DNA of 64,000 nucleotides from Dichetophora obliterata (taxonomy: Eukaryota > Arthropoda > Insecta > Diptera > Sciomyzidae), in assembly GCA_963920525.1 (NCBI GenBank), contig OY986438.1, positions 95,454,557 through 95,518,556 on the forward strand, in the 5' to 3' direction. Position numbers and translations under genes: made by a program. Below the pieces are notes generated by a model, which saw only the letters and a list, made by a program, of their open reading frames with translations, ran no database searches and was not told where the DNA came from. Below are positions 1 through 11,470 of this stretch, piece after piece; the first letter of the stretch is position 1; each line of letters opens with the position of its first letter.

Positions 1-290
1 TGCAATAAACAATTAAATCAGAGAAATTAAAATACGACTACAACTCATAGGAACGACGACGAGAAGCTGTAACGTACACGTTGGTATCCAATAATTTGTG
101 ATCGCGAAGAATAGAAGCCGTAATTTCAGTTTTACTTTTACTTAGATCCAACACTCTGACGAAATGGTCAAAACATTCATTATTAAATGGATTATGAGTA
201 CAATTAGAATTACATCATGGTGCATATAATGGATCATTGCAACATTGAAATTGGTAAAGGCTTAAAGTTGGCGCAAGCTCGAAATAACGT

Positions 291-703
291 CAACTTGGCT
301 GTGGGATACATAATGTTGGACTTGGCACTGGTGTTGCTTCACCATGTGGCTTCGGTCGAATTGCTGAATCCAAATATGGGTAATTTATTATTGCCTTGTT
401 CATGAATTATGACCCCTTATATTGATAACATAAAAACAACAGTTTTTTTTCATCTTGCTCCAACTGAGGTGCCCACAACATAGGAATACCAAATAACATG
501 CTTTCTAATTTTCCACTAGACCAACGTAGAATATTCCTGTAGCAGATATCACAACATATGTTGGGAGCAAAAGACACATTTTCACCGGCAAGAATTTCAA
601 AACCAAAGTACCTCAAGTAAATTAATCGCAAAAAATCAGCAATTGGTTTTTTTTTGTTTAAGAACTGTAAACTCACCACATATATTGCAAAAACAATTTG
701 CAC
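291..703 (-). pseudogene. Relic of a Cys-rich, invertebrate uncharacterised protein family
   Basis: Read on the minus strand, one frame runs through a Cys-rich segment containing CCDICYRNILRW, FGIPMLW and LCYQYKG. It meets one in-frame TAA and then continues in the same frame as NYPYLDSAIRPKPHG and ATPVPSPT before a TGA. From memory, the order (paired cysteines, FGIPMxW, a CYxC-like pair, then a Tyr-Pro...SAIRPxPHG block) resembles a large group of uncharacterised proteins in arthropods and cnidarians, often multicopy and perhaps transposon-linked; the cysteines look zinc-binding. The internal stop and the degraded second cysteine pair indicate a pseudogene. Function is unknown. The family link is from memory and moderately sure; the conserved frame across the stop is seen directly. 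Confidence 0.45.
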
Positions 704-1234
704 AATTTTTATGTTTAATACTTCCGAATTGTATTTTTAACTAAACTCAAAATCGTACCGACTTTTTAACTGGATGGAATTGAAACCACTTGTGCGATCG
801 TGAACAAAAAAACTGAACCATGATAGAATAACATTGGTAGTTGCATAGCAATCAGTGGCGGATGTACATATGAGGGCTTCAACCGCCCACCCCTTTTGGA
901 ATTTTCTACACACAAAAACGTCAGAAAAATCTGATCATTATACATTTTTATAAAAAAATATTTGACTCAAAAAAATTTTAAAAATCAGATTTCATCATAC
1001 ATTTTTTTAAAAAAAATAAAAAAAAATTAATTCAGCCATCTCTTGGATCTTCAGGGCCATCTTCGACAAATCCGCTACGACAAATCCGCCACCGATTAGA
1101 ATCACGCTTTCGCACATGCTCTCTGCAATAACACAACAACAAAGCAGTAACAATAACGTAAATTGTAACAAAAATGCACGAGAATTAACTAAAATAATTG
1201 CTGGCAACTGATTGCCTACATTTATTGTCGTTAA
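704..1234. other. AT-rich spacer with one weak MITE candidate
   Basis: No gene is seen. Positions 853-1094 are bounded by CAGTGGCGGAT and the inverted match ATCCGCCACCG, as in short hAT-type elements. The flanking octamers agree at only about 5 of 8 bases, so this 242-bp candidate is weak. The TTAA target of the next element is at 1231-1234. Confidence 0.3.
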
Positions 1235-1400
1235 CCCTTTGACGACGAAGAAATTTCCGCTGGAAATTTTCAAAATTTTTTTGCGGATTCTTTCTCAGAA
1301 ATACAACATTTCAAGACTAAAGTGTTGTTAAAATTTAAAAATTGTTACTCCTTCTACGAGAAAAATCATGGGCCATATGTGTCCCATTCGTCGTCAAAGG
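1235..1400 (+). repeat. Left end module of the piggyBac element with internal inverted terminal motif
   Basis: The outer CCCTTTGACGACGAA (1235-1249) is followed by an inverted copy at about 1368-1400 reading CCCATTCGTCGTCAAAGG, preceded by GGGCCATATGTGTCCC. The left end alone therefore has MITE-like inverted termini about 165 bp apart. Confidence 0.7.
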
Positions 1401-1745
1401 TAAAAAATTGGGAACAAATGCATTAAATATTAAAAAGCATTTTATCGTTACAAAAAGTAAGCATGAAAACGCATGCACTAACTTGTTGGCATATTAAAAT
1501 TACAAAACAAAAACAAAAACGATTCTAACTATCATTGGCTGATCCTTTGTCCAAAAGCTTGCGTTCAGTGTGCATGATAATGCACGCATAAAACTGTTTC
1601 GCAAAGCACATAAAAGCGATTCAAGCTTTTAGTTTCTCATCAACTGTCCAATGCTGCAGTTTGTGCGTAAATTCATGGTTTTAGTTGTGCTTTGAAAACA
1701 TATTTTCCATCTAATTATTTTAAACCATATAAGTTATTTTTTAAA

Positions 1746-3530
1746 ATGAGCAGATTGCGTCGGTTTTATAAAACTGAGGATGAAATTGTACAGCTTTTGA
1801 ACGCATTGGATAGTGAAGATGAAGAAAGTGTGTTTGAATTAGACATCGAGGATAGAGCTTTTTTGGATGGTTTTACGGATTTAGATAACGGAGCCGAAAT
1901 CGAAATAGAAGATATTCTGCAAACCGAAAAACCTTCAACGAGTAGAAATTCAAAGACAGATGCATCCATGGCAAAAGGTATTCCCAAACCTAATAAAGAT
2001 GCCAAAGATTTTTTTAGTTAAGTTTCAGTGGAAAAAAGCCAATCAAAATTACGTTTCGCCAACTTATACTGACCCTGATTACATATACGGGCAGGTTTTA
2101 AATCCAAAGGTAAGCGCTGATGAGGAGGTACCATCTGTTTAGAAGTCTTCAGTGCAGTTTGTGATTTCAACACACTAATAGAGCACATAATTCACCAAAC
2201 GAAACTTTATTGTGAGCAGAAAGGTGTAATATTTTCTGTAAGTAAAGATGAGTTGAAAGCGTTTTTTGGGATGATTATAGCAATGAGTATACACAGATTG
2301 CCAGAAATAAGATTGTACTGGTCTACGATGGAAATATATTCAGTACCGTTTATTTCTAAAGTTATGACTCGAGATCGTTTCGAAAAAATTCTTTCCAGCT
2401 TACATTTTACATGAACATCCAAGCCGTGACAACCCATCATACGATAGAGCCTTTAAAACAAGACCAGTAATAAATCATTTCAACTCAGCATTTAAAAAAA
2501 ATTTGAGCCAAGGCAAATGCCAGTCTATAGACGAACATATGGTAATATTTAAGGGCCGCCATATAATGAAACAGTATTTGAAAGACAAACCCATAAGCTG
2601 GGGGTTTAAATTGTGGTGCCGTTGCGATGCTAAGAGTGGTTATCTATATAAAAATAGATATATATACAGACAAAAAGGAACAGAGAGAGATTGGCATTGG
2701 CGAATCCGTTATTATAGATATGGCATCAGGGCTGGAAAATATGGGAATAGAACTATATTTCGATAGCTTCCTCAATAGTCCAATATTATTACATAAACTC
2801 ATGACCAATGGAATTCGAGCCTGTGGCACTTTGCGAAAAAATTGTGCACAAATGCCAAAATTTGACGCCGATAAATCTTTTGATCGTGGAGACTTCCAAA
2901 GCTTTGTGTCAAAAGGAGTTTCAATTATAAAATGGATGGATAATCGTGCAGTGCATATGGGATCTAATTTCATTAATCCAATCGACACCGTTAGTGTCAA
3001 AAGACGCCAGGCTGGATCTGCAAATAAAATTAATATGACTTGTCCAAAGCTGATTTCACAATATAACGCAGGAATGGGAGGCGTGGATCTTATGGACCAA
3101 AAAAAGGCAAAGTATTAAGTATATTCTGAGTAACTTTTTAAGTAAGAAAGATTTATTTATTTATTTTCAGTCCTACTATGAATATGATCGTCAATCGAAG
3201 ATAAGATTTTATCTTCGTCTGTTTTTTGATTTAATGGATTTGGGTGTGCAAAACTCCCACATAGTGTATGACATGATATCCAGAAGTAATTCAAAACCAT
3301 TTATTATAAAATATCTGGAGTTTCGCACGCAGTTGGCTACACAGCTAATAGACGGCTTTTGTAGTAGAAAAGTTGGTATTACCTCGACAGCACGAGAATC
3401 AGTTACAAGGTCAAGACTGGGGGCTGTACCGGATTTAGCTGGACATTATCAAACAAGAACGAAAGGAGGAGTCAGGAAGCGATGTGTTGTTTGCACCAAT
3501 GTGCTTTACTGGGGACAGAAATTGTTTTGA
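1746..3530 (+). pseudogene. piggyBac-type transposase, frameshifted
   Basis: This is the remains of a DDD (DDE_Tnp_1_7) cut-and-paste transposase. The probable start is ATG 1746 (MSRLRRFYKT), followed by an acidic N-terminus. The protein then needs several frame changes: an open stretch around 2020-2142, a core from about 2170 to 2412 with FFGMIIAMSIH and DRFEKILSSLHF, then segments from 2420, 2660 and 3170. All three acidic catalytic positions survive: D in SIDEHM (codon 2530-2532), D in YFDSFLNS (2762-2764) and D in KWMDNRAVHMGSN (2939-2941). GGVDLMDQ is also present. The C-terminus carries RKRCVVC, the start of the Cys-rich domain, then stops early, so the PHD-like finger is incomplete. 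It cannot make an active enzyme as it stands. Confidence 0.85.
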
Positions 3531-3721
3531 AATTTATCACAACTAAGTTCGATTTTGATTACATTAACCATTTATAAAATCTTATAATTTTAAGAAATTT
3601 TTTAAGTTTTTGTTTATGTTTACCTTGTGTTTTTTACTGAATTGATTGTGTTTTCTTTGTTTTTTAATTAAAAAATATTAATAACAAAAAAATAAAAATT
3701 AAAAAAGTATACTTTATTTTT

Positions 3722-4101
3722 ACCTTTGACGACGAATGGGAAACATATGTCCCATAATATTTTCAGCTTCCCCGTAAAAAGTATAGAACTAATTTAAAAT
3801 CCGTTGATCAATAAATTCACATAAGGCATTGGCACATCTAATACTGAAAGTTTATCCAACAGTATCATTCAGAATCCGAGATATTAGGTAACTAAAATTG
3901 CCATACAAAAAGTAAAAATTTCTGACTTTGAGACACCCTTAAAACCAACTGAAACAACAAAACCTTAATTTTAACACGAAATCCAAAGAAGACATTTGTT
4001 TTTTATCGAGCAACACCGATTTTTCCAAAATCTATAAAAAATGTGCCTGTAATGACGAAAAAACAAAATGGGACATATGTGTCCCATTCGTCGTCAAAGG
4101 G
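3722..4101 (+). repeat. Right end module of the piggyBac element with internal inverted terminal motif
   Basis: CCTTTGACGACGAATGGG at 3723-3740 is the inverted partner of the right terminus CCCATTCGTCGTCAAAGGG (4083-4101). Both sides also carry the ATGTCCCAT motif. The right end is thus a 380-bp foldback unit inside the element. Confidence 0.7.
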
Positions 4102-4105
4102 TTAA

Positions 4106-4837
4106 ATCCCATAGACCAAAATTATAAATATTTATCGTTAAAAATGCGTGAATCCTCTCACCTACAATTATTTCTTTCGCTCTCTTGCAAAAACTCTATT
4201 CTAAAATTATTTCTTCCAATCTTTTCTGCGCTTATAAAAAAAAGCTAGAAATGCGTGAAGTCTCTCAAGTAAGTTTTGAACATGGCAACAACAACAACTC
4301 TGTACTGAGTCAATACTCAGCAGAAGGCGCTACTCTGCCCTACTTCAGTAGGCTTGAGTAATTAAGCTGTGACCAATCTACTGTTTAAGTTGTATATAAT
4401 TGGACACTTGTTCGAATAAATTCTTTGAAATCATATGACGCTAAAGCAGAGGTTATTATTTAAGAGCAAGCTTAAAATACCGCTGCTGGAGCGTTTTTAT
4501 GAGTATGGGAGCGAGAAATAGTGTGAAAAGTAGGGGAAATATACATATTTTAAGACTCTCTGAGCGAAAACACGCTCAAATAGCGTGAATAGTTGAGTAA
4601 ATATACATATTTTGGAAAAAAACGCTGATTTTCAGACAAAATTGAATAAACTCACTGCATAGCGTGGTTTTTTTACAAAATCGCCAATAAATGTCGTGAA
4701 ATTTCACAACGTTTATTGTAGAGATTTTTCAATCAGTTTTTAGAGTGTAGGTAAAATTGCTTTTGCTCTCGCGTTTTTAACTCTCTTAATTGCCTCTTTG
4801 TAACTGTTAAAAAATTCAAGTTGCTATACCCTACACC
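4106..4837. other. AT-rich spacer, no feature recognised
   Basis: No coding sequence or clear repeat is seen. Loosely repeated motifs of the form AGCGTGAA(A)TA...TACATATTTT occur near 4500-4610. Confidence 0.4.
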
Positions 4838-4962
4838 TAAAGAGGTCAGGGTATTTTAGCTCTGTGTAAGCGTTTGTAACATCGAAAAGAAAGCGTGGTC
4901 GGTATTTAAAAGTATATATATTCTTGATCAGCGTCACCTCCTGAGTCGAAAGTATTTTGATA
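4838..4962 (+). repeat. Terminus of a dispersed fly repeat (TTGATCAGCGTCACC type), copy 1
   Basis: The stretch starts TATACCCTACACCTAAAGAGG and contains TATATATTCTTGATCAG and CGTCACCTCCTGAGTCG. The same order occurs inverted at 21340-21425. A TATATATTCTTGATCAGCATCA motif is familiar to me from dispersed repeats of Drosophila and other flies, but I do not assign a family. Confidence 0.55.
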
Positions 4963-7850
4963 ACTGATTAAAAATTAATCAATCAAGTGATTGTAATGAA
5001 ATTTTGCAGAACTATAGCAAATATATTATATATTATCAACAAATTTTTTTGTTTTAATTGGACAAAAAAATTCAAGGATATAAAGATTTTAGAATATAAA
5101 GGAAATTTTTCTTGTCCTTTTTTTGTCAATTTTTTCAACTATTATTTTTTAATTCTTTTTAACTTTACTTCTATACTAAACTACTAAGCAATTATGCAAA
5201 GATAGTTATCCTTTAAAATTTCAAAGTCTTGTATGGACCAAACTAGAGGTGACCCCAAAAAAAAAAAATAATTGCATATTCGTGATCAGCGTACACGAAA
5301 ATGTAAAGAACCGATAACAAAGTGGGCGGGATTTTTTAAAAGGTGCAAATTGTTGTACAGTGTTATTTGTGTAAAACTATTAAAAACTATGCTAAAAAAA
5401 TTTCAAATCAATTAGAGCAACTTTAAATGCGTTTTTCTGACTCATATTTTTTTAAAACAGGCCGCACTGCTGCAAACAAACTAATCGACTGATTTTAATA
5501 TATCTTTTTAGAATTATTTATAATGTAATTCTACAGATCATTTACCAAAATTAGTGTCTTTGAAAATTTTGTCTAGTTCTTACTAGCAACTATTTGGTAA
5601 AGAAAAAGCGTAAACTTTTAATTTTTATTTCCACGCTTCATAATTTTCTTAATTTTTCATATTTCCATTCCATTTTAGTAAATGATGTGTATTCAAAGGT
5701 TGACTTTCGAATGCATTTTGCTTTTTTTCAGACGATCTGTAGCCGAGCTATGATGCGGCCCGATTTTAATTTTTTTTTAAGCACATCAACTTTAAAGCAC
5801 AACTTTTAGGCGCCATCTTTATATATAAAAACATATGTTACAAAAAAAAAACATTTTCTTTATCTAAGCCGATGATGTAAAATTAACATGCAAATTAAAT
5901 TTTTTGTCTCTAAAACACTTTTTCAGAAAAACTTTCTAAACTATGCCTTAATTTCAATTGATTTCCTAAAACTACCCTTAGTAAAAATATTTTAAAAATT
6001 TTATACATATTGGCACATATAAATCCCGATTTTTGGCGATGCAAAAAGTTAAGATATAATCTGAATTCATTTTGAAGCTATTCAAGGTATCAAATTTCAT
6101 TGCTATTCAACAACTTTCGCCTTGGAGCATCCGTTCTTTGGCGACAAGTCACTGCTGCAAGGATTCCAAGAAATTTATTATTTCATTTGACTACAGTAAA
6201 CAGACGTGATTTAAAGGTCAGCACTGAAGTTCAAAGGAATTCTCAATGATCATTTAGAAATAAATTTTTCTTATTTTCCTGCTGATTGCTTGTTTGTTTG
6301 TTTTTTCATTTTTTACTTAATTGCAAAAATATTGAAAAACATTAAAGCAACAGCATAAAAAGAAACAAAAATGGTACAACAGTCAATGCCAACATAAAAA
6401 CAAAAACAACTTAATGCTAACGAAACCAATTCAGTCATAAGGAAGAAGAATACCAGCCAACAACAAGCAACCAACATCGCAGCGACATCTTTGCAAAAAA
6501 ATCATAATTGATTTAATTTAAGCTTGAATGATTTTTAATGCAGATTTAATGACAAAATGATTGAAATTTTTTGCCATCATATCATGAATGTTTTACAATG
6601 CTTGATTGTGTGTGTGTTTGTATATATATATATAATGTCTCCTCATGCATATCTGTCACAAGTTGACGCCACATCAACGTTATTCATTTCTAATTTGTGT
6701 CAAAATAACGTATTGGCAAGCATTTTGACGCCTTTATAGCTGCGTTCATTGCATACAAATTCGAACTCTTTTCGCGTATAACAAGATATGTGTATGTGTG
6801 TGTGTGTTCCCTTGTGTCTGGCTGTTAGTTATTCTTGGGCGTGCCTGCCTAAGTAATTGATGACAGTCTGATGCTTATTATTGCCATATCGAGTAACCTT
6901 TTTACTGCTGCCTCTGCTGCTACCGTCGCTGTTGTTATTGTTTTTGCGCCTTTGTTGTTGCATTGATTTCCGTTTTAATCATCTGCTAGTTATAAATTAT
7001 TTTTGATTGCTTTATTTTCATAAATATATTTTTGCATTTATATCAATGTCGCGTCCGATTTATAATAATAAACACTTAATGATCGCAGCAGTGCAATGAA
7101 ATGTTACTCAGACGCTCTGGTTTTCAGAACATTATAAAGTCACTTTATGTATGTGTCTTTTTAGAAATTTAAACAAGATAATAAGTGAACATTTGACTGT
7201 TCGCTAGTGATTGTAAGACTATATTTGTATCGCTGAGGTTTTAGAAATTCCCATCTGTTACACAAACTTAATTTTTCAGTAGACCATACAACCGTCTAAA
7301 TAATTTATGTAGTAATTATTTAGTAGGGTGAAGTTGGGTGATGTGTTGCACGTTTTTATTTGCTCCAATAGAAGTGTTAAGAAATTAATTTTGGATTGGT
7401 TTGCAGGCCAATTCCTTGCAGAAGAAACAATTTGAAGTTGGTGTTGGTGATGAAGTAGAACAAAAATGTCAAACATGACTTTTTTGGACTTTTTCAAATC
7501 GATGGGGTGATGTGTAACACCACCAAAATGTTGGTTCAAAAACCAGCAACTTAATTATTGTATGTTTTTTTAAGTTTTTATGTTTAGCAAAGTGTTGTTT
7601 TGAAAACTTAATTAAATTACTGCAGCACCTACTGACATTTTTCCATTTTTTATTAGCTTAATGGAATGCATCAATTTCTTTTAATCGACTACTGAGATAA
7701 GCCCACTTTCTTTACGTATTTTTGTGGCAAAGTTATGTCTTATAAACAATAAAAAAAAATAAACAAAGAAAAACAAAAGTAAAAATTGCAAGAACTTCAA
7801 TATAACTCACAAATCTAAGTGTCCAAGATGTGTAACACATCACCACACAG
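4963..7850. other. Unassigned AT-rich sequence
   Basis: Only short open frames without family resemblance occur here. Simple repeats include a short TG/TA run at 6606-6634 and a TG tract at 6790-6806. A GATGTGT(A/T)GCAC-like motif recurs near 7340, 7506 and 7827. No gene or mobile element is supported. Confidence 0.4.
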
Positions 7851-8167
7851 GGTGTGCATTTTTTAAGCGTCCAAATTGCAGCGTGCATTTTTTTGATGCG
7901 AATGATTAGTTACGCTTGATAAAAAAATTACATGTTAGATTGTTTGACGTTTGCACTGCTTCAAAATGGGCCTTTTTCGAACATTCTGTTTATGCTTAAA
8001 AGCAGTTTGCGCATCATGATGCGCATCGTTTCAGCCGAACGACACCATGCCGAAAAAAAGTAGTTTCGAAATAAATGAATATAAAGAGAATGAATCTAGA
8101 CGAAACACTGTGGCTGGACAACTACTAAAACGGCTGTAGAATGTCAGAAAGACTTAACTTTTTGGTA

Positions 8168-8280
8168 TTTAAAATTTTTTAATTTAAAAATTTTTATTAA
8201 AAAAACCATTAAATTATCAAACTTATGAAACTGCGAAAAAACTCAGCCTCTCTCGTGTGTCCAGCGACGCATCTGTTTTT
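8168..8280 (+). repeat. Dispersed repeat end (TCTCGTGTGTCCAACGACGC type), copy 1
   Basis: This stretch contains ATGAAACTGCGAAAAA, then CTCTCGTGTGTCCAGCGACG and CATCTGTTTTTT. It matches 26095-26230 and 51290-51420 in the same orientation. The third copy follows a Helentron helicase-endonuclease relic, suggesting these are shared 3' ends (inference). A small hairpin TCGT-GTGTCCA-ACGA can form in the consensus. Confidence 0.55.
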
Positions 8281-8395
8281 TTGTCATTGATGGTATTTTA
8301 CCACAATGTCAAGAAATGAAAAATAATTTGTGATATTAAGGGCCTACTAAGTTAACTAAGTTTAAACCAAGAAATAAGATTTTCAGTGAATATTA

Positions 8396-8734
8396 AAAAA
8401 AAATAAACTGACCATTTCAGCCCTTGGAAGGACTTTGACCTAGCTTCTATTGATCAATTGTGTTATGCGTGTTGTTAAATGTTTGATCACAAATGACCGA
8501 GAACTGGACCTACGTGTTTTAAGCCGACTCTGAACGGCTTATGTTCTCCAGAAGCTTTACATGGCAATTTTTACTCTCTGAGGTTTGCCATTGTCTGCAA
8601 AGAGGTGACGACCGAACAGAAAAATTAATTCAATTGAAAAAAATTTTCTGTCTGAGCTGGAATTGAACCCGGGCTACCGCGGTTCTTTAGCTTAGAGGCC
8701 ACGCACTCTACCCACTAGGCTACGGTCGTCACGG
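8396..8734 (-). mobile_element. tRNA-derived SINE, copy 1 (full length)
   Basis: On the minus strand the element begins GTGACGACCGTAGCC and carries an RNA polymerase III A box TAGCCTAGTGGG and a B box GGTTCAATTCC, about 40 nt apart. A body of roughly 250 nt follows, then a T-rich tail near 8396-8410. Perfect 13-bp direct repeats TCAGTGAATATTA flank it at 8383-8395 and 8735-8747, the signature of LINE-mediated insertion. Three further copies lie in this window (18558-18897, 53489-53829 and 63362-63545), all in the same orientation. The tRNA-like head and target duplication are seen directly; the LINE partner is unknown. Confidence 0.85.
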
Positions 8735-8970
8735 TCAGTGAATATTAACCTAAGTTTAAACTAAGTTTAACCGCTCAATATTCATTGGTTAAACTTTTGT
8801 TAACTTACAGTTCGATTTTGACAAATGATTTGTTTACTTCATTTATACAAAAAAAAAATCACACTGAGCTAAGTTGTAATTGCTGAGGACGATTTCGGTC
8901 TTCTTCTTGTTTTATAAATTTGCTGCTTTACCATTACCATTTTTGTAACGCAGCGACAATTTGTTGATTG

Positions 8971-8990
8971 TAGTAGTAGTAGTAGTAGTA
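8971..8990. repeat. (TAG)n tract at the 3' end of LINE A
   Basis: Almost seven TAG units lie directly against the end of the minus-strand LINE. In LINE orientation this is a TACTACTAC... tail, a common form of non-LTR 3' end. Confidence 0.7.
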
Positions 8991-9739
8991 ACATTTATTA
9001 TATCTTTTTCATTCAAATACACAACATAACTTAAATAGGCAAACAATTCATTAATTACATTTCCAACGTACAGAAGCTATAGTTTGAGATGAATAAGATC
9101 TGCAATCTATAGTTCACAAGGAACTAGAGACGATTGCAGTTACATAAGTAAATAATTAAACATAATCGTATTTTTATTATAACGTGAAGTGGCGTGGTTT
9201 TAAAAAATAAATATATAACATAAATAATCACAAAAAAAAAAGAAGTGAAATAAATGTAATAAAAATAAATATATAATGAGAAAAAAACGTAAATTTAAAG
9301 TAACTCAAAAAACAAAAAAGGATTAACTACTAACCAACACTGAACAAACAATCAACATCATTGTAATTAAGACTGAAAAGCCAAGTTATAACATTACGAA
9401 GAAACATTCATTTATTACGAATACATCTTATGCTATTAGGCAAGCTGTTAAAGAGTCTAGGAGAATAATTGAAGTGAAAACTGTGGTAAAGTGACAAGAT
9501 TCTGAAGATTAATTATAAAGTTACAGCTTCTTGATAGCTACTTAGTAAATACCCAGATTTGATAAAAAATGTCTTTAACACCTTGAAACAGTATAAATGC
9601 TTTAATGGTAAGATGCTCAATGTTCTAAAAAGAATCAGACTTCTATCATGACCTCTATCTTATAAGAGCAACAAAAAGCCTCAGAATAAGTATGAAAAAC
9701 ATCAGATGAAGAACAGATATTTTTACTAGACATGAACTT

Positions 9740-11366
9740 TTAACAACTGCCATCATGAAAGTAAAATTGTGGAAAAGCAAATTCTTTACCTAAAGCACTA
9801 AAAAACATAATTCTTGTTTTATTGCTAAGTACCAATCGATGGACTTTAAACCAATGACTTAAAACTGCCAGATCATGATTTAAATCTACAGCAAGGTTTA
9901 ATGGTGAGTTACGCGTAAACGTACAGGCCATGTCATCAGCAAACGCATTTGCGCTACTTTTGAACTTCTGAGAGAAAAGTGAATTAATGAAGATTAAAAA
10001 CAGAATAGGACCTAGCAACGAGCCTTGTGGTACACCTTATTTAAAGTGCAATGAAGAACTAAAGTTACCTTTAAACTTAACTTTCTGCTGTCTATTTGAT
10101 AAATAAGAACCAAGCCAGTTATATATTAAGCCAAAATTATGCAATTTTCTTAATAAAATATCATGGTTGATTGTATCGAAAGCTTTGGTTATATCAAGAA
10201 AAGAGCCGCAGTTAACTTTTTATTGTTTAAACCGGAGTAGACATTTGAGCAAAAATTCAAAAGAGCATCTTCTGTTGACAGACCAGACCTAAAGCCATAT
10301 TGACATTTACTAAAGAGACAATTATTTTCCAAAAATTTTACCATACGAGCACCATACTTTAGCAAACACCGGAAGGAGCGATATGGGTCTGAAGTTGTTA
10401 ATATTGGTACGATCACCTTTCGTAAAGAGAGGAATTACCTCAGCCATCTTCATATCACTCGGAAATATACCTGTCTCAACACTTAAATTAAACAAATGGC
10501 TTAAAACATCGCAAATATTAAAAGAAATTTTCTTAATGAAATTATTAGTAAAATAATAATTAGAAGCAGAATTCGAATTTTTTAATGACATAATAATTTT
10601 ATATACCTCAAACGAAGTTAATTGCATCATAAAAAAAACTCTTAGATTAAGAGGTTTCACTGGACAAACAAGAACACAAGGATAAATCAGTAGAATTATC
10701 AGCCACTACTTCGGAGCCTATTTAAACAAATAATTTGTTAAAACTATCTGCAAGAATTTTTGAATTGGAAACAGGTAAATTATTTATAAGCAATGTTTGA
10801 ATGGTTTTATTATTTGTCCCTTTATTAAGTATATTATTTACCAATTTCCATTCTTTTCGAATGTCACCTTTTGCTTTTTTGAATTCATTACAGTAGAAGT
10901 TATTCTTGCATAACGTTACATCTTTAGACACTTCTTTACAAATAGCTTTATAAGAAGAATTAATTAAAGAATCATTTGAAAATCTTTTTTTACGCTTAAA
11001 TAGCTTGTTTTTGGCCTTTATTTTATAAAGCAAGTCATTCGTTATCCAGGGTTTAATTTTTTTCAATTCGCGATTCTTTTTCTCTAAAGATTTTGTACAA
11101 CTTTCAACATGCTTAACTAGTTGCTAAATAAAAGCAGTATACGCTTTAGAGGCATCGGATTCATTATAAACTGTAACCCAAGTTTCAAAACGAAGAGAAT
11201 TGTTTAATAAGCTGAAATCGGTAGAAGAACTTACAGAATGTAAAGTGCATGGAGTATTAGTCGACAAATAATCAGAAGACCCTGAACTAGCAATGGAATA
11301 ATCATTTAGAATATCGCAATCAATATCACATTTATTGTTAAGCCCAACTAGCAATGAAATAATCAT
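9740..11366 (-). pseudogene. LINE A reverse transcriptase relic
   Basis: In protein order (right to left) I see a linker with FETWVTVYNESDASKAY and KKIKPWITNDLLYKIKAKN. Next comes the finger region with GIFPSDMKMAEVIPLFTKGD and NNFRPISLLPVFAKV, then CQYGFRSGLSTEDALLNF. The palm motif FLDITKAFDTINHDIL supplies the first catalytic Asp. A stop precedes GVPQGSLLGPILFLIFI, and the second palm motif is FADD. Frames shift near 10,320 and 10,190. Catalytic motifs are present, but the gene is broken in several places. It differs from the LINE B enzyme. Confidence 0.8.
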
Positions 11367-11470
11367 TTAGAATATCGAAATCAATATCACATTTATTGGG
11401 TTTGGTTTAACAGTTTAGGGTCTTCTGATTATTTGTCGACTAATACTCCATGCACTTTACCTTCTGTAAG
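11233..11470. repeat. Rearranged junction: 60-bp tandem duplication plus about 58-bp inverted arms
   Basis: AACTAGCAATGGAATAATCA-type sequence (11286-11345) is duplicated directly at 11346-11405 with a few differences. The segment 11233-11292 reappears inverted at about 11411-11470 with few mismatches (shared ATTTGTCGACTAATACTCC). The inverted copy lies at the 5' edge of LINE B. Both strands therefore encode the same STNTPCTL peptide in different LINE contexts. Confidence 0.7.

Larger units (their letters stand above)
1235..4101 (+). mobile_element. piggyBac-like DNA transposon, structurally complete
   Basis: The element lies exactly between two TTAA tetranucleotides (1231-1234 and 4102-4105), the target duplicated by piggyBac transposases. 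The left end CCCTTTGACGACGAA is a perfect 15-bp inverted match to the right end TTCGTCGTCAAAGGG. Length is 2,867 bp, within the usual range for full-length piggyBac elements. It encloses a single plus-strand transposase, now disrupted. Additional copies of the terminal motif lie inside each end (near 1390 and 3723). Superfamily assignment is firm because target, termini and protein all agree. Confidence 0.88.
8971..11405 (-). mobile_element. LINE A (non-LTR retrotransposon), reverse transcriptase and 3' UTR part
   Basis: A minus-strand LINE is oriented 3' to 5' along the window. The 3' UTR occupies about 8990-9740 and ends in the triplet tail. The reverse transcriptase spans about 9740-11100 and the pre-RT linker about 10720-11366. 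Its 5' endonuclease part continues beyond a nested plus-strand LINE, at 13085-13500. The clade is uncertain; the motifs fit the Jockey/CR1/L2 assemblage. It is decayed by stops and frameshifts. Confidence 0.78.

Noticed and set aside
217..405. Plus-strand 62-codon open frame near the window start
   Set aside because: The minus strand of the same interval carries the more convincing family pattern (SAIRPKPHG, PVPSP), so the plus frame is probably a shadow.
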